NCBI RefSeq assembly: GCF_014645615.1
Contig: NZ_BMMB01000002.1
Span: 434,001-498,000, forward strand
Source of the DNA: Paenibacillus hunanensis
Lineage (GTDB): Bacteria; Bacillota; Bacilli; Paenibacillales; Paenibacillaceae
Reading direction: 5' to 3'
Length of the DNA stretch: 64,000 nt
In this document: positions 53,681-63,707 of the stretch, piece by piece
Numbering within the stretch: position 1 is the first letter of the stretch
Layout: every line of letters starts with the position of its first letter
Notes under the pieces: model-generated
The model's input: the letters and a program-made list of their open reading frames with translations, nothing else
The model's database searches: none
What the model was told of the DNA's origin: nothing
Translations under genes and position numbers: made by a program

Positions 53681-56600
53681 TTATTTTTGTTGCTGGTGTG
53701 CTTGTATTAGTACCTGGGCTGCTTCGGCGCGTGTTGTGACTGCGGATGGGTCGAAGTTGCCGTTGGCGCGTCCATTCATGAAGTTGGATTGCTGCATTTG
53801 AGATACTGCCTCTTTTGCCCAGACGGGGATTGTTCCTGCATCTGTAAAGGAGAGCGTAGTCGTTGCATTCGTTAATGCCATTGCACGACTGACCATGACG
53901 GCCATCTCTGCGCGTGTGATGGATGAGTTAGGGCGGAAAGCGCCGTTTGCATCGCCTTTTACCCAGCCCAGTGCGCTGGCTGTAGCGATATCGTCGCGTG
54001 CCCAGGCTCCAATCTGACCTTCATCTGTAAAGGTAGATGCTGTAGAACTGGCATTCTGTGCTGATGGTTTTAGCATCCGAACGAGCATGACGGTGAATTC
54101 GGCGCGTGTCACCTGTGCAGCTGGATGGAAGGTGCCATCCGCGTAGCCTTTGACAATACCGAGTGATGCCGCTTCACGAATGCTTGTCGCTGCCCAGTGA
54201 CCTGTAATATCGCTAAAATTAGTATCTACTGGAGCTGGGTTATCGCCTGTAGACGGTGTGGCTGATGTCGTTGCTGGAATTGCCATGACTGTAAAGCGTG
54301 TAAAGTGATTTACATCCACACTAATCTTGCTTCCATCAATCGTGCCATCCTCTACCATCGTCCACGGCTCATCTGCCTTTGTCTGATAAAAGACAGCCAG
54401 CTTCTCGTTGCTGCGCAGTTGAGTTGGATCAAAGCTCAGTGTCAGCTTCACCGGAACCTTGAAGGTGCCCTCTGTGTTTTTGAGGAATTCATACACCGGG
54501 CTGACAACACGCTGGTTATCTTGGAGCCCTGTTGTTGGTGTCGTCATCACACTGGCTTTAATCTCCAGTGACTGATCGGATGCTCCAGCAGGCACCTCCA
54601 GCAGCACGCCAGAGCCCAGTCGAAGCTGACCCGCTTGTCCTGTCGGAATCACTATGCTAGCTGCGGTGGAAGTCGAGGCATCGTTGTTGGTATTAGATTG
54701 CGCTTTACTGCCTCCACTACTACCTGAGCTACCGCTATCCGATGATTTTACAGCTGTCCAGTTTGCATACAATGTCATATCCGCTGTTACAGTAGCTGCA
54801 AAGTCAAATGGCTGACGATGTGCAGCATCCGTATACCAGCCGGCAAAGGTATAGCCGGTACGTTGCGGATCAGCAGGACGTGAAGCGGTATCTCCGTTGT
54901 TGACGCTCTGGTTCGCGACCGATGTTCCACCTGCTGAATCAAATGTAATCGCACGCACGGCGATATTCCATTTCGCATACAATGTCATATCCGCCGTCAC
55001 GGTCGTTGTTGCAAAGTCAAATGCCTGACTATGCCCGGCATCCGTGTACCAGCCTGCAAACGTATAGCCTGCACGCTGTGGATCAGCCGGACGCGATAGA
55101 CGATCGCCATAGGCTGCGGATTGCGCTGTGATCGACGTACCGCCATCTGTATCAAATGTAATCTGTTGTACGCGTACCGCCCATTTCGCATACAGAATCA
55201 GATTCGAAACGATCGGCTGACTAAAATCAAATGGCAAACGATGCTGTGGATCGGCAAACCAGCCTGCGAATACCGAGCCTGCATCATCCGCTGTCGGTGC
55301 ATTCGGTACGGTCAGCATATCGCCGTAGCCGATATACACATCCCGAACAACAGAACCACCATACGTATCAAAGCCTACTGTATACTGGTTACGTTCCCAT
55401 CCACCATACAGCTGCATATCCTCACGAATAACGGATGAGGCAAAATCAAACCGTTGCTGTAAGCCTGCATCACGATACCAGCCGGTAAACGTATAACCGT
55501 TACGTGTCGGCTGCTGTGGATCGGCTAATGGACTACCATAGTCCAGCTTCTGATCACTTACCGCTGTACCACCGTTACTGTTAAACGTAACGGTATACTG
55601 GTTCGTTGACCAGCCTGCATACACGGTGACTGGAGTTGTAATAAGCGCCTGGAAGTCGAATGGCTGCGTATGCGCGGCATCACGATACCAGCCCGTAAAT
55701 GTATGACCCGCTTGTACCGGATCAGCTGGACGTGTGATCAGCGTACCATACGGTATCGTCTGATTCGGCACGCTGGCTCCGCTGTAGACATTGAATGTGA
55801 CTGTATAGGATTGTAGCGTCCAATCCGCATACAGCTGCATATTCGCCGTTACAGGTGTACCTACAAAATCAAAGCGCTGCGTATGTGCGGCATCACGATA
55901 CCAGCCATTAAACGTATAGCCTGTGCGTGTAGGTGCGGTCGGCTCACTGAGAAGCGTATTATAATCGAGCGCACGATCTGCTATCGCTGATCCGCCACCA
56001 CTGTCAAAGCTAACGGTATATTGATTAATATTCCAGCCTGCATACAGGTGCAGGTCTGCTGTGATGGTTGTATTTGCAAAATCGAACCGCTGCGTATGCG
56101 CAGCATCAGTGTACCAGCCGGTAAACGAATAACCTGTCCGTGTCGGTTCGGTTGGAGTATTCAGTGCCGCGCCATAATTTACTGCTGAATTGGCAACTGC
56201 TGTTCCACCATTACTATCAAAGCTAACCGTATACTGATTGATATTCCAGCCTGCAAATAGCGTGAAGTCTTTACTCCACTGTGTTGTGGAAAAATCAAAC
56301 CGCTGGGTTAGCGCCGCATCCGCATACCATCCTGTAAATGTATATCCGGTGCGTGTTGGTGAGGTCGGCTCAGCCAGAGGCGAGCCATAGCTCACTATTA
56401 CATCGCCTACAGATGTCCCGCCATTACTTGCAAAGCTGGCGTTATACTGATTAACGATCCAGTTCGCATAAAGCTGTGTAGAGGATGTGATCGCTGTATT
56501 CGCAAAGTCGAACTGCTGGGTCAGCGCCGCATCGCTATACCAGCCATGAAACGAGTAGCCTGTACGCGTAGGCGGGGTCGGAGCACTCACTTGTGAGCCA

Positions 56601-58432
56601 TAGTTCACGGTCACAGGTGCGATTGCTGTCCCATCACCAGTGTTAAAGCTGACCACATACTGATTGATACTCCAGCCTGCGTACAGCTGTGTATTCGCTG
56701 TGATGGCTGTACTCGCAAAATTAAATAGCTGTGTCAATGCTGCATCACGATACCAGCCGGTAAAGGTGTAGCCCGTGCGTGTAGGTACAGCCGGCTCCAC
56801 ACCCAGATCACCGTAATACAGATTTTGTGTAGCTACGCTCGTTCCGCCATTACTGTTAAAGGAAAGCACACGCGGCGCATAATAGCTAAACGTGATGGTG
56901 GAGCTATTGTTCGCTGCGTCTGTAACGATCAGGGTATAATTCCCTTCCTGACTGATGGACCCTCCACTCGTAAATGCCGCACCATTCAGCTTAGCTGTAC
57001 CCTCATTAAACGAAATGGTTGGCGGTACAGTGTAACGTCCGCCGTTTGCTATGCCGCTGACAACAGGTGGCGTGGAATCAATCGTAAATTGAACCTGCGA
57101 TACGCCATAATTGTTCGTTGCCAGTAGCGTGTAGCTACCTTCTGCCGTAATTGGCGTTCCGCTTGTAAATGGCTGACCATTCAGCATCGTCGACAAGCCC
57201 CGGCTGATTACAGGTGTCACTGCCTGATTGTATAAACCACCATTGCTCACACCTGTAATTGCAGGCGGCTGTGATAGCTCCACGTTCACCTTAATGGTCG
57301 AATATCCTCTGGCAAAGCCATTGGCATTATACGTGCGAATCGTGAACTGATCTGCGCCTGTATAGCTTGCTGGCGCTGTATAGATCAATCGGCTTCCCGT
57401 ATCCGTGACCGTTCCATACAGTGGTTGTGTGCGTATGGAGACTCCTGTTCCATTGGAAGAAGATAGCAAATCGGTCTTGCTATATTCCTGAGTACGACCT
57501 GAACCGACTGTAGCGATGGTATTGGTGCCTGCCAGAGATGATGGTGCAGACCCGGACGAGCCATAACTAGGATAAAGGCCCATTGAAAACGTGTAATAAT
57601 AAAAGGAATACGGGTTGCTCGTCAGATTAGGCAACTGAAATCGCTGTACACCATCTCCACCAAATTTGTTCCCCATCAATGCAAATAAAGCCTGATTTTC
57701 ACCTATATTCAGTGTACGTCCATCTGTTGGATAGACTTGCGTTTGCATTGGAACGACAAATGGGATCGTTTCCCCTACAAATTCATTACCGGTCCCGTCT
57801 CCGATATCTCGCCCCTGCTGATTCGGGTTGGCAGACGATAGAGCGATAGCAAAAAACAGCTGCTTCCCTGGTAACGGATTAGTGATAGTGGGCAATTGGA
57901 ACGTTTGACTGCTCGTATCCGATTGCGATCCAAGTACACTGTAGAGCAAAGGAAACTGTGACTTTTGCAAAACAGAACCATCCAGGCGCGCCCAGCCACT
58001 CGGAGTATAGCTGTACGGGAATAACCGTACTTCACCAGCTAGAGCTTGAACGCTACTATCTGTACTCCAATCACCTCGACTAGGAAATATTCCGTTTATG
58101 GCAATATAATAGCCCATACCATCAGGAACGGATAATGAGGTTAGATCGGGTAAATTAAATGTAGTTCTTCCATCTCCACCATACTGCGTTCCCAGTAAAG
58201 CAAATAACGCTTGATTCTGTGAGATGTTCATCGATTGACCCGCAGCAAATAACCAGCCATCCGGTGCATAGTTATACGGAAACAGTTGAATTTCTCCGAT
58301 ATAAGGCTCGGCAGCAGCAGCATGAGCTGACCTTGTCGTATGTGTACCTATGGATAAGGTGCCCAATACGAGTAAAAACACCAGTGCAATTTTCCAACTG
58401 GCACGGTAAGCAATAGAACTCACTGATTTCAT
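53681..58432 (-). CDS. Giant surface protein: tail-collar repeats, InlB B-repeats, SLH domains
   Basis: A 1583-residue exported protein. Signal peptide about 1-41 (WKIALVFLLVLGTLSIG...AHAAAA). Three phage tail-collar-like repeats (about 43-113, 132-197, 218-284; 'YIGEIQLFPYNYAPDGWLFA', 'QALFALLGTQYGGDG'). Ig-like segments (about 325-515). Ten InlB B-repeats of about 70 residues with the 'PTRTGYTFTGWY.D' core (about 520-1215). A Ser/Gly linker and a ZU5-like beta domain ('LEVPAGASDQSLEIKAS'). Finally three SLH repeats that tether it to the wall. It resembles a long adhesin. The AAAGGGGG site is very close to this ATG; the GTG three codons later (58423) is better spaced. Confidence 0.9.
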   Translation of the reverse strand: MKSVSSIAYRASWKIALVFLLVLGTLSIGTHTTRSAHAAAAEPYIGEIQLFPYNYAPDGWLFAAGQSMNISQNQALFALLGTQYGGDGRTTFNLPDLTSLSVPDGMGYYIAINGIFPSRGDWSTDSSVQALAGEVRLFPYSYTPSGWARLDGSVLQKSQFPLLYSVLGSQSDTSSQTFQLPTITNPLPGKQLFFAIALSSANPNQQGRDIGDGTGNEFVGETIPFVVPMQTQVYPTDGRTLNIGENQALFALMGNKFGGDGVQRFQLPNLTSNPYSFYYYTFSMGLYPSYGSSGSAPSSLAGTNTIATVGSGRTQEYSKTDLLSSSNGTGVSIRTQPLYGTVTDTGSRLIYTAPASYTGADQFTIRTYNANGFARGYSTIKVNVELSQPPAITGVSNGGLYNQAVTPVISRGLSTMLNGQPFTSGTPITAEGSYTLLATNNYGVSQVQFTIDSTPPVVSGIANGGRYTVPPTISFNEGTAKLNGAAFTSGGSISQEGNYTLIVTDAANNSSTITFSYYAPRVLSFNSNGGTSVATQNLYYGDLGVEPAVPTRTGYTFTGWYRDAALTQLFNFASTAITANTQLYAGWSINQYVVSFNTGDGTAIAPVTVNYGSQVSAPTPPTRTGYSFHGWYSDAALTQQFDFANTAITSSTQLYANWIVNQYNASFASNGGTSVGDVIVSYGSPLAEPTSPTRTGYTFTGWYADAALTQRFDFSTTQWSKDFTLFAGWNINQYTVSFDSNGGTAVANSAVNYGAALNTPTEPTRTGYSFTGWYTDAAHTQRFDFANTTITADLHLYAGWNINQYTVSFDSGGGSAIADRALDYNTLLSEPTAPTRTGYTFNGWYRDAAHTQRFDFVGTPVTANMQLYADWTLQSYTVTFNVYSGASVPNQTIPYGTLITRPADPVQAGHTFTGWYRDAAHTQPFDFQALITTPVTVYAGWSTNQYTVTFNSNGGTAVSDQKLDYGSPLADPQQPTRNGYTFTGWYRDAGLQQRFDFASSVIREDMQLYGGWERNQYTVGFDTYGGSVVRDVYIGYGDMLTVPNAPTADDAGSVFAGWFADPQHRLPFDFSQPIVSNLILYAKWAVRVQQITFDTDGGTSITAQSAAYGDRLSRPADPQRAGYTFAGWYTDAGHSQAFDFATTTVTADMTLYAKWNIAVRAITFDSAGGTSVANQSVNNGDTASRPADPQRTGYTFAGWYTDAAHRQPFDFAATVTADMTLYANWTAVKSSDSGSSGSSGGSKAQSNTNNDASTSTAASIVIPTGQAGQLRLGSGVLLEVPAGASDQSLEIKASVMTTPTTGLQDNQRVVSPVYEFLKNTEGTFKVPVKLTLSFDPTQLRSNEKLAVFYQTKADEPWTMVEDGTIDGSKISVDVNHFTRFTVMAIPATTSATPSTGDNPAPVDTNFSDITGHWAATSIREAASLGIVKGYADGTFHPAAQVTRAEFTVMLVRMLKPSAQNASSTASTFTDEGQIGAWARDDIATASALGWVKGDANGAFRPNSSITRAEMAVMVSRAMALTNATTTLSFTDAGTIPVWAKEAVSQMQQSNFMNGRANGNFDPSAVTTRAEAAQVLIQAHQQQK

Positions 58433-59028
58433 TCCCCCTTTGATTCTATTTGTATATCCTCATGCTAAATGCAGCTCCGCCAAGCCGTATTATCCGATCT
58501 GAGTCCCCTGGTTTCTAGTTAGCGTAAAGCAATGTGACTTTGGCTCGCTAGATGCTCGGCTTAGAGTAAGCTTGCATTTTAAGTAACAGCCGACCACTCC
58601 CGTCAGCACGCGGTTTTCCGTAGCATATAACATGATTCAATACGTTTAGTTTACTTTATGAATCACTAAAAAAATATAACAATATCTAGCAAATTTTGAA
58701 TATACGAATTTATTTTTTCTATGTATACGTTCTGTCATTCGATTATTCTGGTTCATCATTACTGTAGACCCTGCTCAGACTGGATGTAGCCATAGCTTGA
58801 ACTGGTAAGTTATCTCCTTGTAGTTGCCCCCCTCCCTTGGCGTATCGTCCTGCCTGTACCGGTTGATGCAGATCGTACTTCATTCTGCTACCTGCTTAGG
58901 AGGACTACTCCCTTGTCGATGTATTCGGATCAAGCCGATTGGTTTAATACACTGTACATATGTAAAGGATTAACTCCTCTCGAACAACGATGATATGAGG
59001 CTACTTCCCGGTAAAGGAGAGATGAGGA
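58433..59028. other. Gene-free divergent interval
   Basis: 596 nt between the large surface-protein gene and the DUF72 gene. It is AT-rich around 58650-58740. I see no gene, clear promoter or repeat. Confidence 0.4.
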
Positions 59029-59874
59029 ATGATCGAGATTGGTTTAACTGGCTTTGGCGATCACCCGGAGCTGTATGGCAAGCTCAAAGCACCGGAGCGC
59101 TTGCCTGCCTATAGCTCACATTTTCCGATTGTGGAGATCGATAGCTCCTTTTATGCTGTGCAGCCTGTTAAAAATGTAACGCGCTGGGTGGAGCAGACAC
59201 CGGAGCATTTTGGCTTTATTTTCAAGGCGTATCAGGGGATGACCGGGCATCTGCGCGGTAAAAAGAATTACTTTGATACGAAGGAAGAGATGTTTGCGGC
59301 TTTTCACGTATCGCTGCAACCTGCGATTGACGCAGGCAAGCTAAGGATGGCGCTATTTCAATATCCACCATGGTTTGACTGTACCCGTGAAAATGTCGAT
59401 ACACTGCGTGAGACACGCGAGCTGATGAAGGATATACCATGTGCATTGGAATTCCGCAATCGCACCTGGTATATGCCAGAGTTCCGCGAGCGCACGCTGG
59501 ACTTCATGCGTAAGGAGGATTGGATTCACACGATTGTCGACGAGCCACAGGCAGGTATTGGCTCGATTCCGATCATCAGTGCAGCCACCTCATCGCAGGC
59601 AACCTATGTACGTATGCACGGACGCAATGTGGACGGCTGGCATAAGAGCAGTCATCCAGACTGGCGCAAGCTACGTTATCTGTATCGCTATAGCACTGAG
59701 GAGTTAACTGAATGGCGCGATCGCTTGCTGGAACTGCAAAAGGAGAGCGAAAATATCTATGTCGTGTTTAATAACAATTCGGCTGGCGATGCGACGCCTA
59801 ATGCACAGGAGCTAATTACGATGCTGGCGGAGCAGAATGCGTTATCGGATAAGCATGAGATGAATCAGCAATAA
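59029..59874 (+). CDS. DUF72 family protein (YunF/YecE-like)
   Basis: A 281-residue TIM-barrel-like DUF72 protein. Motifs: 'YSSHFPIVEIDSSFYAVQPVKNVTRWVEQTPEHFGFIFKAYQGMTGH', 'MALFQYPPWFDCTRENVDTLRE', 'ALEFRNRTWY' and 'VFNNNSAGDATPNAQEL', the conserved blocks of the family. The biochemical role of the family is not established. AAAGGAGAG lies 6-7 nt before the ATG. Monocistronic, with a strong terminator downstream. Confidence 0.9.
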   Translation: MIEIGLTGFGDHPELYGKLKAPERLPAYSSHFPIVEIDSSFYAVQPVKNVTRWVEQTPEHFGFIFKAYQGMTGHLRGKKNYFDTKEEMFAAFHVSLQPAIDAGKLRMALFQYPPWFDCTRENVDTLRETRELMKDIPCALEFRNRTWYMPEFRERTLDFMRKEDWIHTIVDEPQAGIGSIPIISAATSSQATYVRMHGRNVDGWHKSSHPDWRKLRYLYRYSTEELTEWRDRLLELQKESENIYVVFNNNSAGDATPNAQELITMLAEQNALSDKHEMNQQ

Positions 59875-60030
59875 TCGAGCAGAGTGTTATGTTTACTGTG
59901 CTGTATGTTATTTCCCTATAGGGTAGGCTTCAGATTGAAAGGACATGCGCTAGATGAAATGAGCTACATCTAATCATACGCGTTCATATCACCATAACAG
60001 GAGTTCAATACCAGTCCCATCCGCATGCCA

Positions 60031-60074
60031 AAAACCCCTTTCTACTGGTTACCAGCAAGAAAGGGGTTTTCTTT
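60031..60074. terminator. Bidirectional terminator
   Basis: Perfect arms AAAACCCCTTTC (60031-60042) and GAAAGGGGTTTT (60059-60070), inner TGGT/ACCA stem, T-rich on both sides. Confidence 0.85.
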
Positions 60075-60126
60075 ATATATCGTAGGGTAAGCGACACTAC
60101 ATTACGTAGATTACATACACTCCAGC

Positions 60127-61785
60127 TTAACGAATCAGGTCAATCGCTGTCTGTGGTACGAATGTTTTTTCGCCATTGAAGACGATCGTTCCGTTCAGGT
60201 TGATGGTTTTATCATTCAGAATGGCTGTGTTTTTGTATACAGGCAGACGCAGTGTGTCGCTGCCCTTCGTTACAACCATCACAGGATTGCGCTCATCTGT
60301 GCGATCCCATGTTACGGTTGCCCCTTTAGCAGCAAATGTAGCTTCTGCGGGTACGAATAGCTGCTGGGTTACAGAAGCAAGATTCAAGCCCAGCGCACTT
60401 TCCATATAACGGGCGAGGTCTGTATTTTCAACCAGTCCAGTCAGCTGCTTGCCGCCAGGACCGTAGGAATACAGCACCACATCGCCGCCCGTATGTCCAT
60501 TACTTGTCCAGCCGATATGTGCGCGCTTGCTAATGATTGGGCCTACCGTGTAGTTCATGCTGCCTGCTTTGGTTGCTTTGATTGCAGCAATCTCGTCCGC
60601 CGTCAGATCGGTAATGCCAAAGCTTTCGCTCATTACCTGCACTATATTGCTACGGTCACTGTTCAACAGCTTTTCGATGCCCTCGCCCGTTACTTTTGCC
60701 TTTTTCAGTGGATCGATAAAGGTGGACAGTGGCAGCTCGTCGTAGTTGTTAGACGTTTCACGGTCACCGATCGTCAGACCGCCGTTCATATGGTCAGTCG
60801 AAGCGATTACAAGTGTATTGCCATCCTTTTTCGCGAATGCTAGTGCTTCCGCTACCGCTTTATCAAATGCATTCACATCGCTGATAATGCCGATTGGATC
60901 GTTCGCATGGGCTGCCCAGTCGACCTTACTGCCTTCGACCATCAGGAAAAATCCATCCTGATCCTTCGACAGAATCTCAATCGCCTTGGATGTCATTTCT
61001 GCCAGACTCGGTTGCTTGGCAGGATCGCGATCCATATCATAATCCATCGCCTTGTTCGCGAACATGCCCCATACCTTGCCATTGCTCGCTGCTTTAAGCC
61101 CTGCTGTATCGGTGACGACATTGTAGCCCAGACGATGAATCGCTGCGGTTAGATCCTCGCCATCCTTACGTCCTGCTGCGGTAAAGTATTGCGCGCCTCC
61201 ACCCAGTACCACATCGATACCTGCGTACACCTGCTGCTCACTCAGCGCATCATAATTACTGCGATCTGGATAGTGGGCGCTAAAATCTGCTGGTGTCGCG
61301 TGCATAATTTCGGAGGTGGCGATAATACCCGTCGCCTTGTTGGACAGCTTGGCCGCTTCTACTAGATTAGCGACTGGACGCTTCGCATCACCCGGCGCGA
61401 TCGGCTTCAAGCCTGGCATCGTGTTCTGGTCAGGCAATACGCCTACATAACCCGTATGAGATTTGTAGCCAGTTGCAAAAGCAGTTCCAGCTGGTGCTGA
61501 ATCGGCAATCGCTGCATCTGCGGAATAGGTGCGCACAAGTCCACTTGCCATTTCATCCAGTGCTAGCATCTCGCCGCCATTGTACCAGCGCGCCAGTGCT
61601 GTCGCATCCTGTGCCATGCCATCTGGAATGAGCATAATGACATTTTTCGCCTTTATCTCTGGCTGCTCCTTCGCTGCTGCATCACTTACACCTGCCGGAA
61701 AAGTCAGCAGCATCGAGGATGCCAATACCCCTGCCATGACAGAGGCTACCTTGCGCTTGCCCTGCTTCTTCATTGTACTCATCAT
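60127..61785 (-). CDS. Secreted alkaline phosphatase
   Basis: A 552-residue exported alkaline phosphatase. Signal peptide about 1-37 (VASVMAGVLASSMLLTFPAGVSDAAA). Active-site features: metal Asp55 in 'VIMLIPDGM', nucleophile Ser96 in 'IADSAPAGTAFATGYKS', 'FLMVEGSKVDWAAHANDP', 'ASTDHMNGG' and 'GHTGGD' for zinc binding. The last 70 residues ('PVYKNTAILNDKTINLNGTIVFNGEKTFVPQTAIDLI') look like a copper-amine-oxidase-N-like module often appended to Paenibacillus secreted proteins. AAGGAG is about 11 nt before the ATG. I found no Pho box that is not better explained by a terminator. Confidence 0.92.
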   Translation of the reverse strand: MMSTMKKQGKRKVASVMAGVLASSMLLTFPAGVSDAAAKEQPEIKAKNVIMLIPDGMAQDATALARWYNGGEMLALDEMASGLVRTYSADAAIADSAPAGTAFATGYKSHTGYVGVLPDQNTMPGLKPIAPGDAKRPVANLVEAAKLSNKATGIIATSEIMHATPADFSAHYPDRSNYDALSEQQVYAGIDVVLGGGAQYFTAAGRKDGEDLTAAIHRLGYNVVTDTAGLKAASNGKVWGMFANKAMDYDMDRDPAKQPSLAEMTSKAIEILSKDQDGFFLMVEGSKVDWAAHANDPIGIISDVNAFDKAVAEALAFAKKDGNTLVIASTDHMNGGLTIGDRETSNNYDELPLSTFIDPLKKAKVTGEGIEKLLNSDRSNIVQVMSESFGITDLTADEIAAIKATKAGSMNYTVGPIISKRAHIGWTSNGHTGGDVVLYSYGPGGKQLTGLVENTDLARYMESALGLNLASVTQQLFVPAEATFAAKGATVTWDRTDERNPVMVVTKGSDTLRLPVYKNTAILNDKTINLNGTIVFNGEKTFVPQTAIDLIR

Positions 61786-61927
61786 CGTATACTCATCTCC
61801 TTATTCATATGGCTGTTTTGGAATACCGATCCGCTCGGTTCATCCTATGTATAGACTTGCTTGCCGAATTGATTGTACCAATCGATAATTAACGCAATGT
61901 ACGGGGAAACAGGGGCAAAATGTAAAA

Positions 61928-61971
61928 AAAGAGTCGTTTTGTTAACTGTAGATTAACAAAAATGGCTCTTT
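61928..61971 (-). terminator. Terminator after the photolyase gene
   Basis: Minus strand: AAAGAGCCATTTTTGTTAA, 7-nt loop, TTAACAAAACGACTCTTT with small mismatches, then a T-run and ACATTTTG. Confidence 0.8.
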
Positions 61972-62004
61972 ATTCCTGTATATGCATATCGGTTGGGACA
62001 TTTT

Positions 62005-63333
62005 TTACAAGCTGTTCACAATTCCCTTGTACACGTCGATCGCTGCGGCGCGAGATTTTTTGAGATCGACAATCGCATCGGGACGTGGCTGATGAATCTC
62101 TTTGGCGGACAGATGCTTCAGCTCAGGCAGCCATTGCCGAATATAATCGCCTTCTGGATCATATTTTGCCGACTGGGTTACCGCATTCACCACACGGAAA
62201 TACGGCGACGCATTCACACCGAGCGAGGCACACCACATCCAGTTGCCGCGATTGATAATATTATCATAGTCGAGCAGCTTACGGCGGAAATACTGCTCCC
62301 CCAGCGTGAACGGACATTGCAGATTTTTCGTCAAAAACATAGCCGATAAAATGCGCAGGCGATTGTGCATACAGCCTGTTTCATTCAATTGACGCATCGA
62401 AGCATCGATAACCGGAATCCCCGTCTCGCCCTTATACCATGCTTCAAAATGACGATCATCCAGCGCGGACAGATCATACTTCTTCTCATACTGGAAATAA
62501 TTCTCGTCATAGATCGCCTGATATAAGTAAAAGTCCCGAAAGGCAATCTGCCGAATCCATTCCTCACTCTGCTCCCGGTCAATCGCACTGCTATACATCT
62601 CTCGCACCGACAGCGCACCCGCGACCAGATGCGGATTCAGCTCACTGGATGGATCGATCGCATAATAGTCGCGCTCCTCGCCATAATCCTTAATTTTCCC
62701 CTTCACAAACTGCTCTAGCTTGGACTGTGGATCATCTGCTGGCTTGAAGTCGTCCATCGCAAATGGAAGCTTGAATTGCTCAGATAGCTCCAGCTTCTGC
62801 TTACTCACCTTCAGCTCACCCAGCGATACGGGTGAAACTGGATTCGGATTCGTATCCAGAAAGTCGAGCCATTTGCGATGAAAAGCAGAAAATACCTTAT
62901 AATAGCCGTCCTTGCCCGTGAAATCGGTAAAAGGCTCCACATGAATCATCATATGATCCAGCAGCAGTGTGAACTCCGCACCATGTTGCTTCGCTACATG
63001 AGCAAGCTTCCGATCACGCTCACGTGCATACGGTGTAAAATCACGATGGGCTACCACCTCATCAATCTCATACTGCTCCAAAATCGCATCCAGCACATCC
63101 TCCGGCTTCCCGTACGCAATGTGTAGCTCGCGCTGGTGCTTATGATACTGACGCATCAGCCGATGCGCGTGACCGAGAAAGTTGATGCCGCTATGCTCTT
63201 TTTCCCGATGCTTACGCAGCAAAAAGGGATCGATAATGAGCAGATGTAGGCTCTCCGCGCCGCTCTCTTTTAAATAATCAAAACCTGCCAGATCATGTGT
63301 GCGCAGGTCTTTGCGATGAATAAACAATTTCAA
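62005..63333 (-). CDS. phr: Deoxyribodipyrimidine photolyase
   Basis: A 442-residue class I photolyase that repairs UV pyrimidine dimers with blue light. The N-terminal Rossmann domain reads 'MKLFIHRKDLRTHDLAGFDYL'. The FAD domain has 'WIRQIAFRDFYLYQ', 'TGIPVIDASMRQLNETGCMHNRLRILSAMFLTKNL' and 'LLDYDNIINRGNWMWCASLGVNASPYFRV', then 'DPEGDYIRQWLPEL'. The start is TTG at 63333, with AGGAGG 8 nt upstream and no better ATG. It is monocistronic. Confidence 0.95.
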   Translation of the reverse strand: MKLFIHRKDLRTHDLAGFDYLKESGAESLHLLIIDPFLLRKHREKEHSGINFLGHAHRLMRQYHKHQRELHIAYGKPEDVLDAILEQYEIDEVVAHRDFTPYARERDRKLAHVAKQHGAEFTLLLDHMMIHVEPFTDFTGKDGYYKVFSAFHRKWLDFLDTNPNPVSPVSLGELKVSKQKLELSEQFKLPFAMDDFKPADDPQSKLEQFVKGKIKDYGEERDYYAIDPSSELNPHLVAGALSVREMYSSAIDREQSEEWIRQIAFRDFYLYQAIYDENYFQYEKKYDLSALDDRHFEAWYKGETGIPVIDASMRQLNETGCMHNRLRILSAMFLTKNLQCPFTLGEQYFRRKLLDYDNIINRGNWMWCASLGVNASPYFRVVNAVTQSAKYDPEGDYIRQWLPELKHLSAKEIHQPRPDAIVDLKKSRAAAIDVYKGIVNSL

Positions 63334-63446
63334 TGCCGTATCCTCCTGTATGCTATAGGTGAATGGCCTGCTGCCGTATATGCCATGTAGAGGTTATATA
63401 CCCGATTTATGCAGAGGTACACGCGCCAGTATTGAAGTACATGAAG

Positions 63447-63590
63447 ATATAACCGACCCAACAGTCTAGTGAATACTCTGCATCACCGATCAAGCAATCT
63501 GATGAAGAATCTGTATAGCTGATTAAATCATCTAATGAAGGAGCTGTATCACCGATCAAATAATCTAGTCCATGTCCTGTATCACCTTTG
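63447..63590. repeat. Degenerate 33-bp tandem repeat
   Basis: Successive units start at about 63447, 63480, 63513, 63546 and 63579 (partial). The common pattern is GTATCACCGATCAAATAATC followed by a variable tail ending in CT. Unit-to-unit identity is moderate. It lies in the 374-nt gene-free gap between the photolyase and HAD genes, in which nothing else is seen. Confidence 0.65.
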
Positions 63591-63707
63591 TCAGAGCGTT
63601 AGAATGGATATCAGATATCGATTTAAGGATCGGTGTATCCTACTTCCTATGAGCGCACTCTAGCATCCATACTTTGCAACAAACATATAACGATTATATC
63701 CAGCCTA

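Noticed and set aside
53681..58432. Phage tail gene or prophage remnant suggested by tail-collar domains
   Set aside because: The protein has a signal peptide and SLH wall anchors, and no phage structural, lysis or integrase genes are nearby.
61928..61971. Pho-box-like TTAACA repeats 11 bp apart upstream of the alkaline phosphatase
   Set aside because: The repeats are the two arms and loop edge of the photolyase terminator hairpin, which explains them fully.
63447..63590. Replication iterons
   Set aside because: Units are too degenerate, and no replication initiator or DnaA-box cluster is present.
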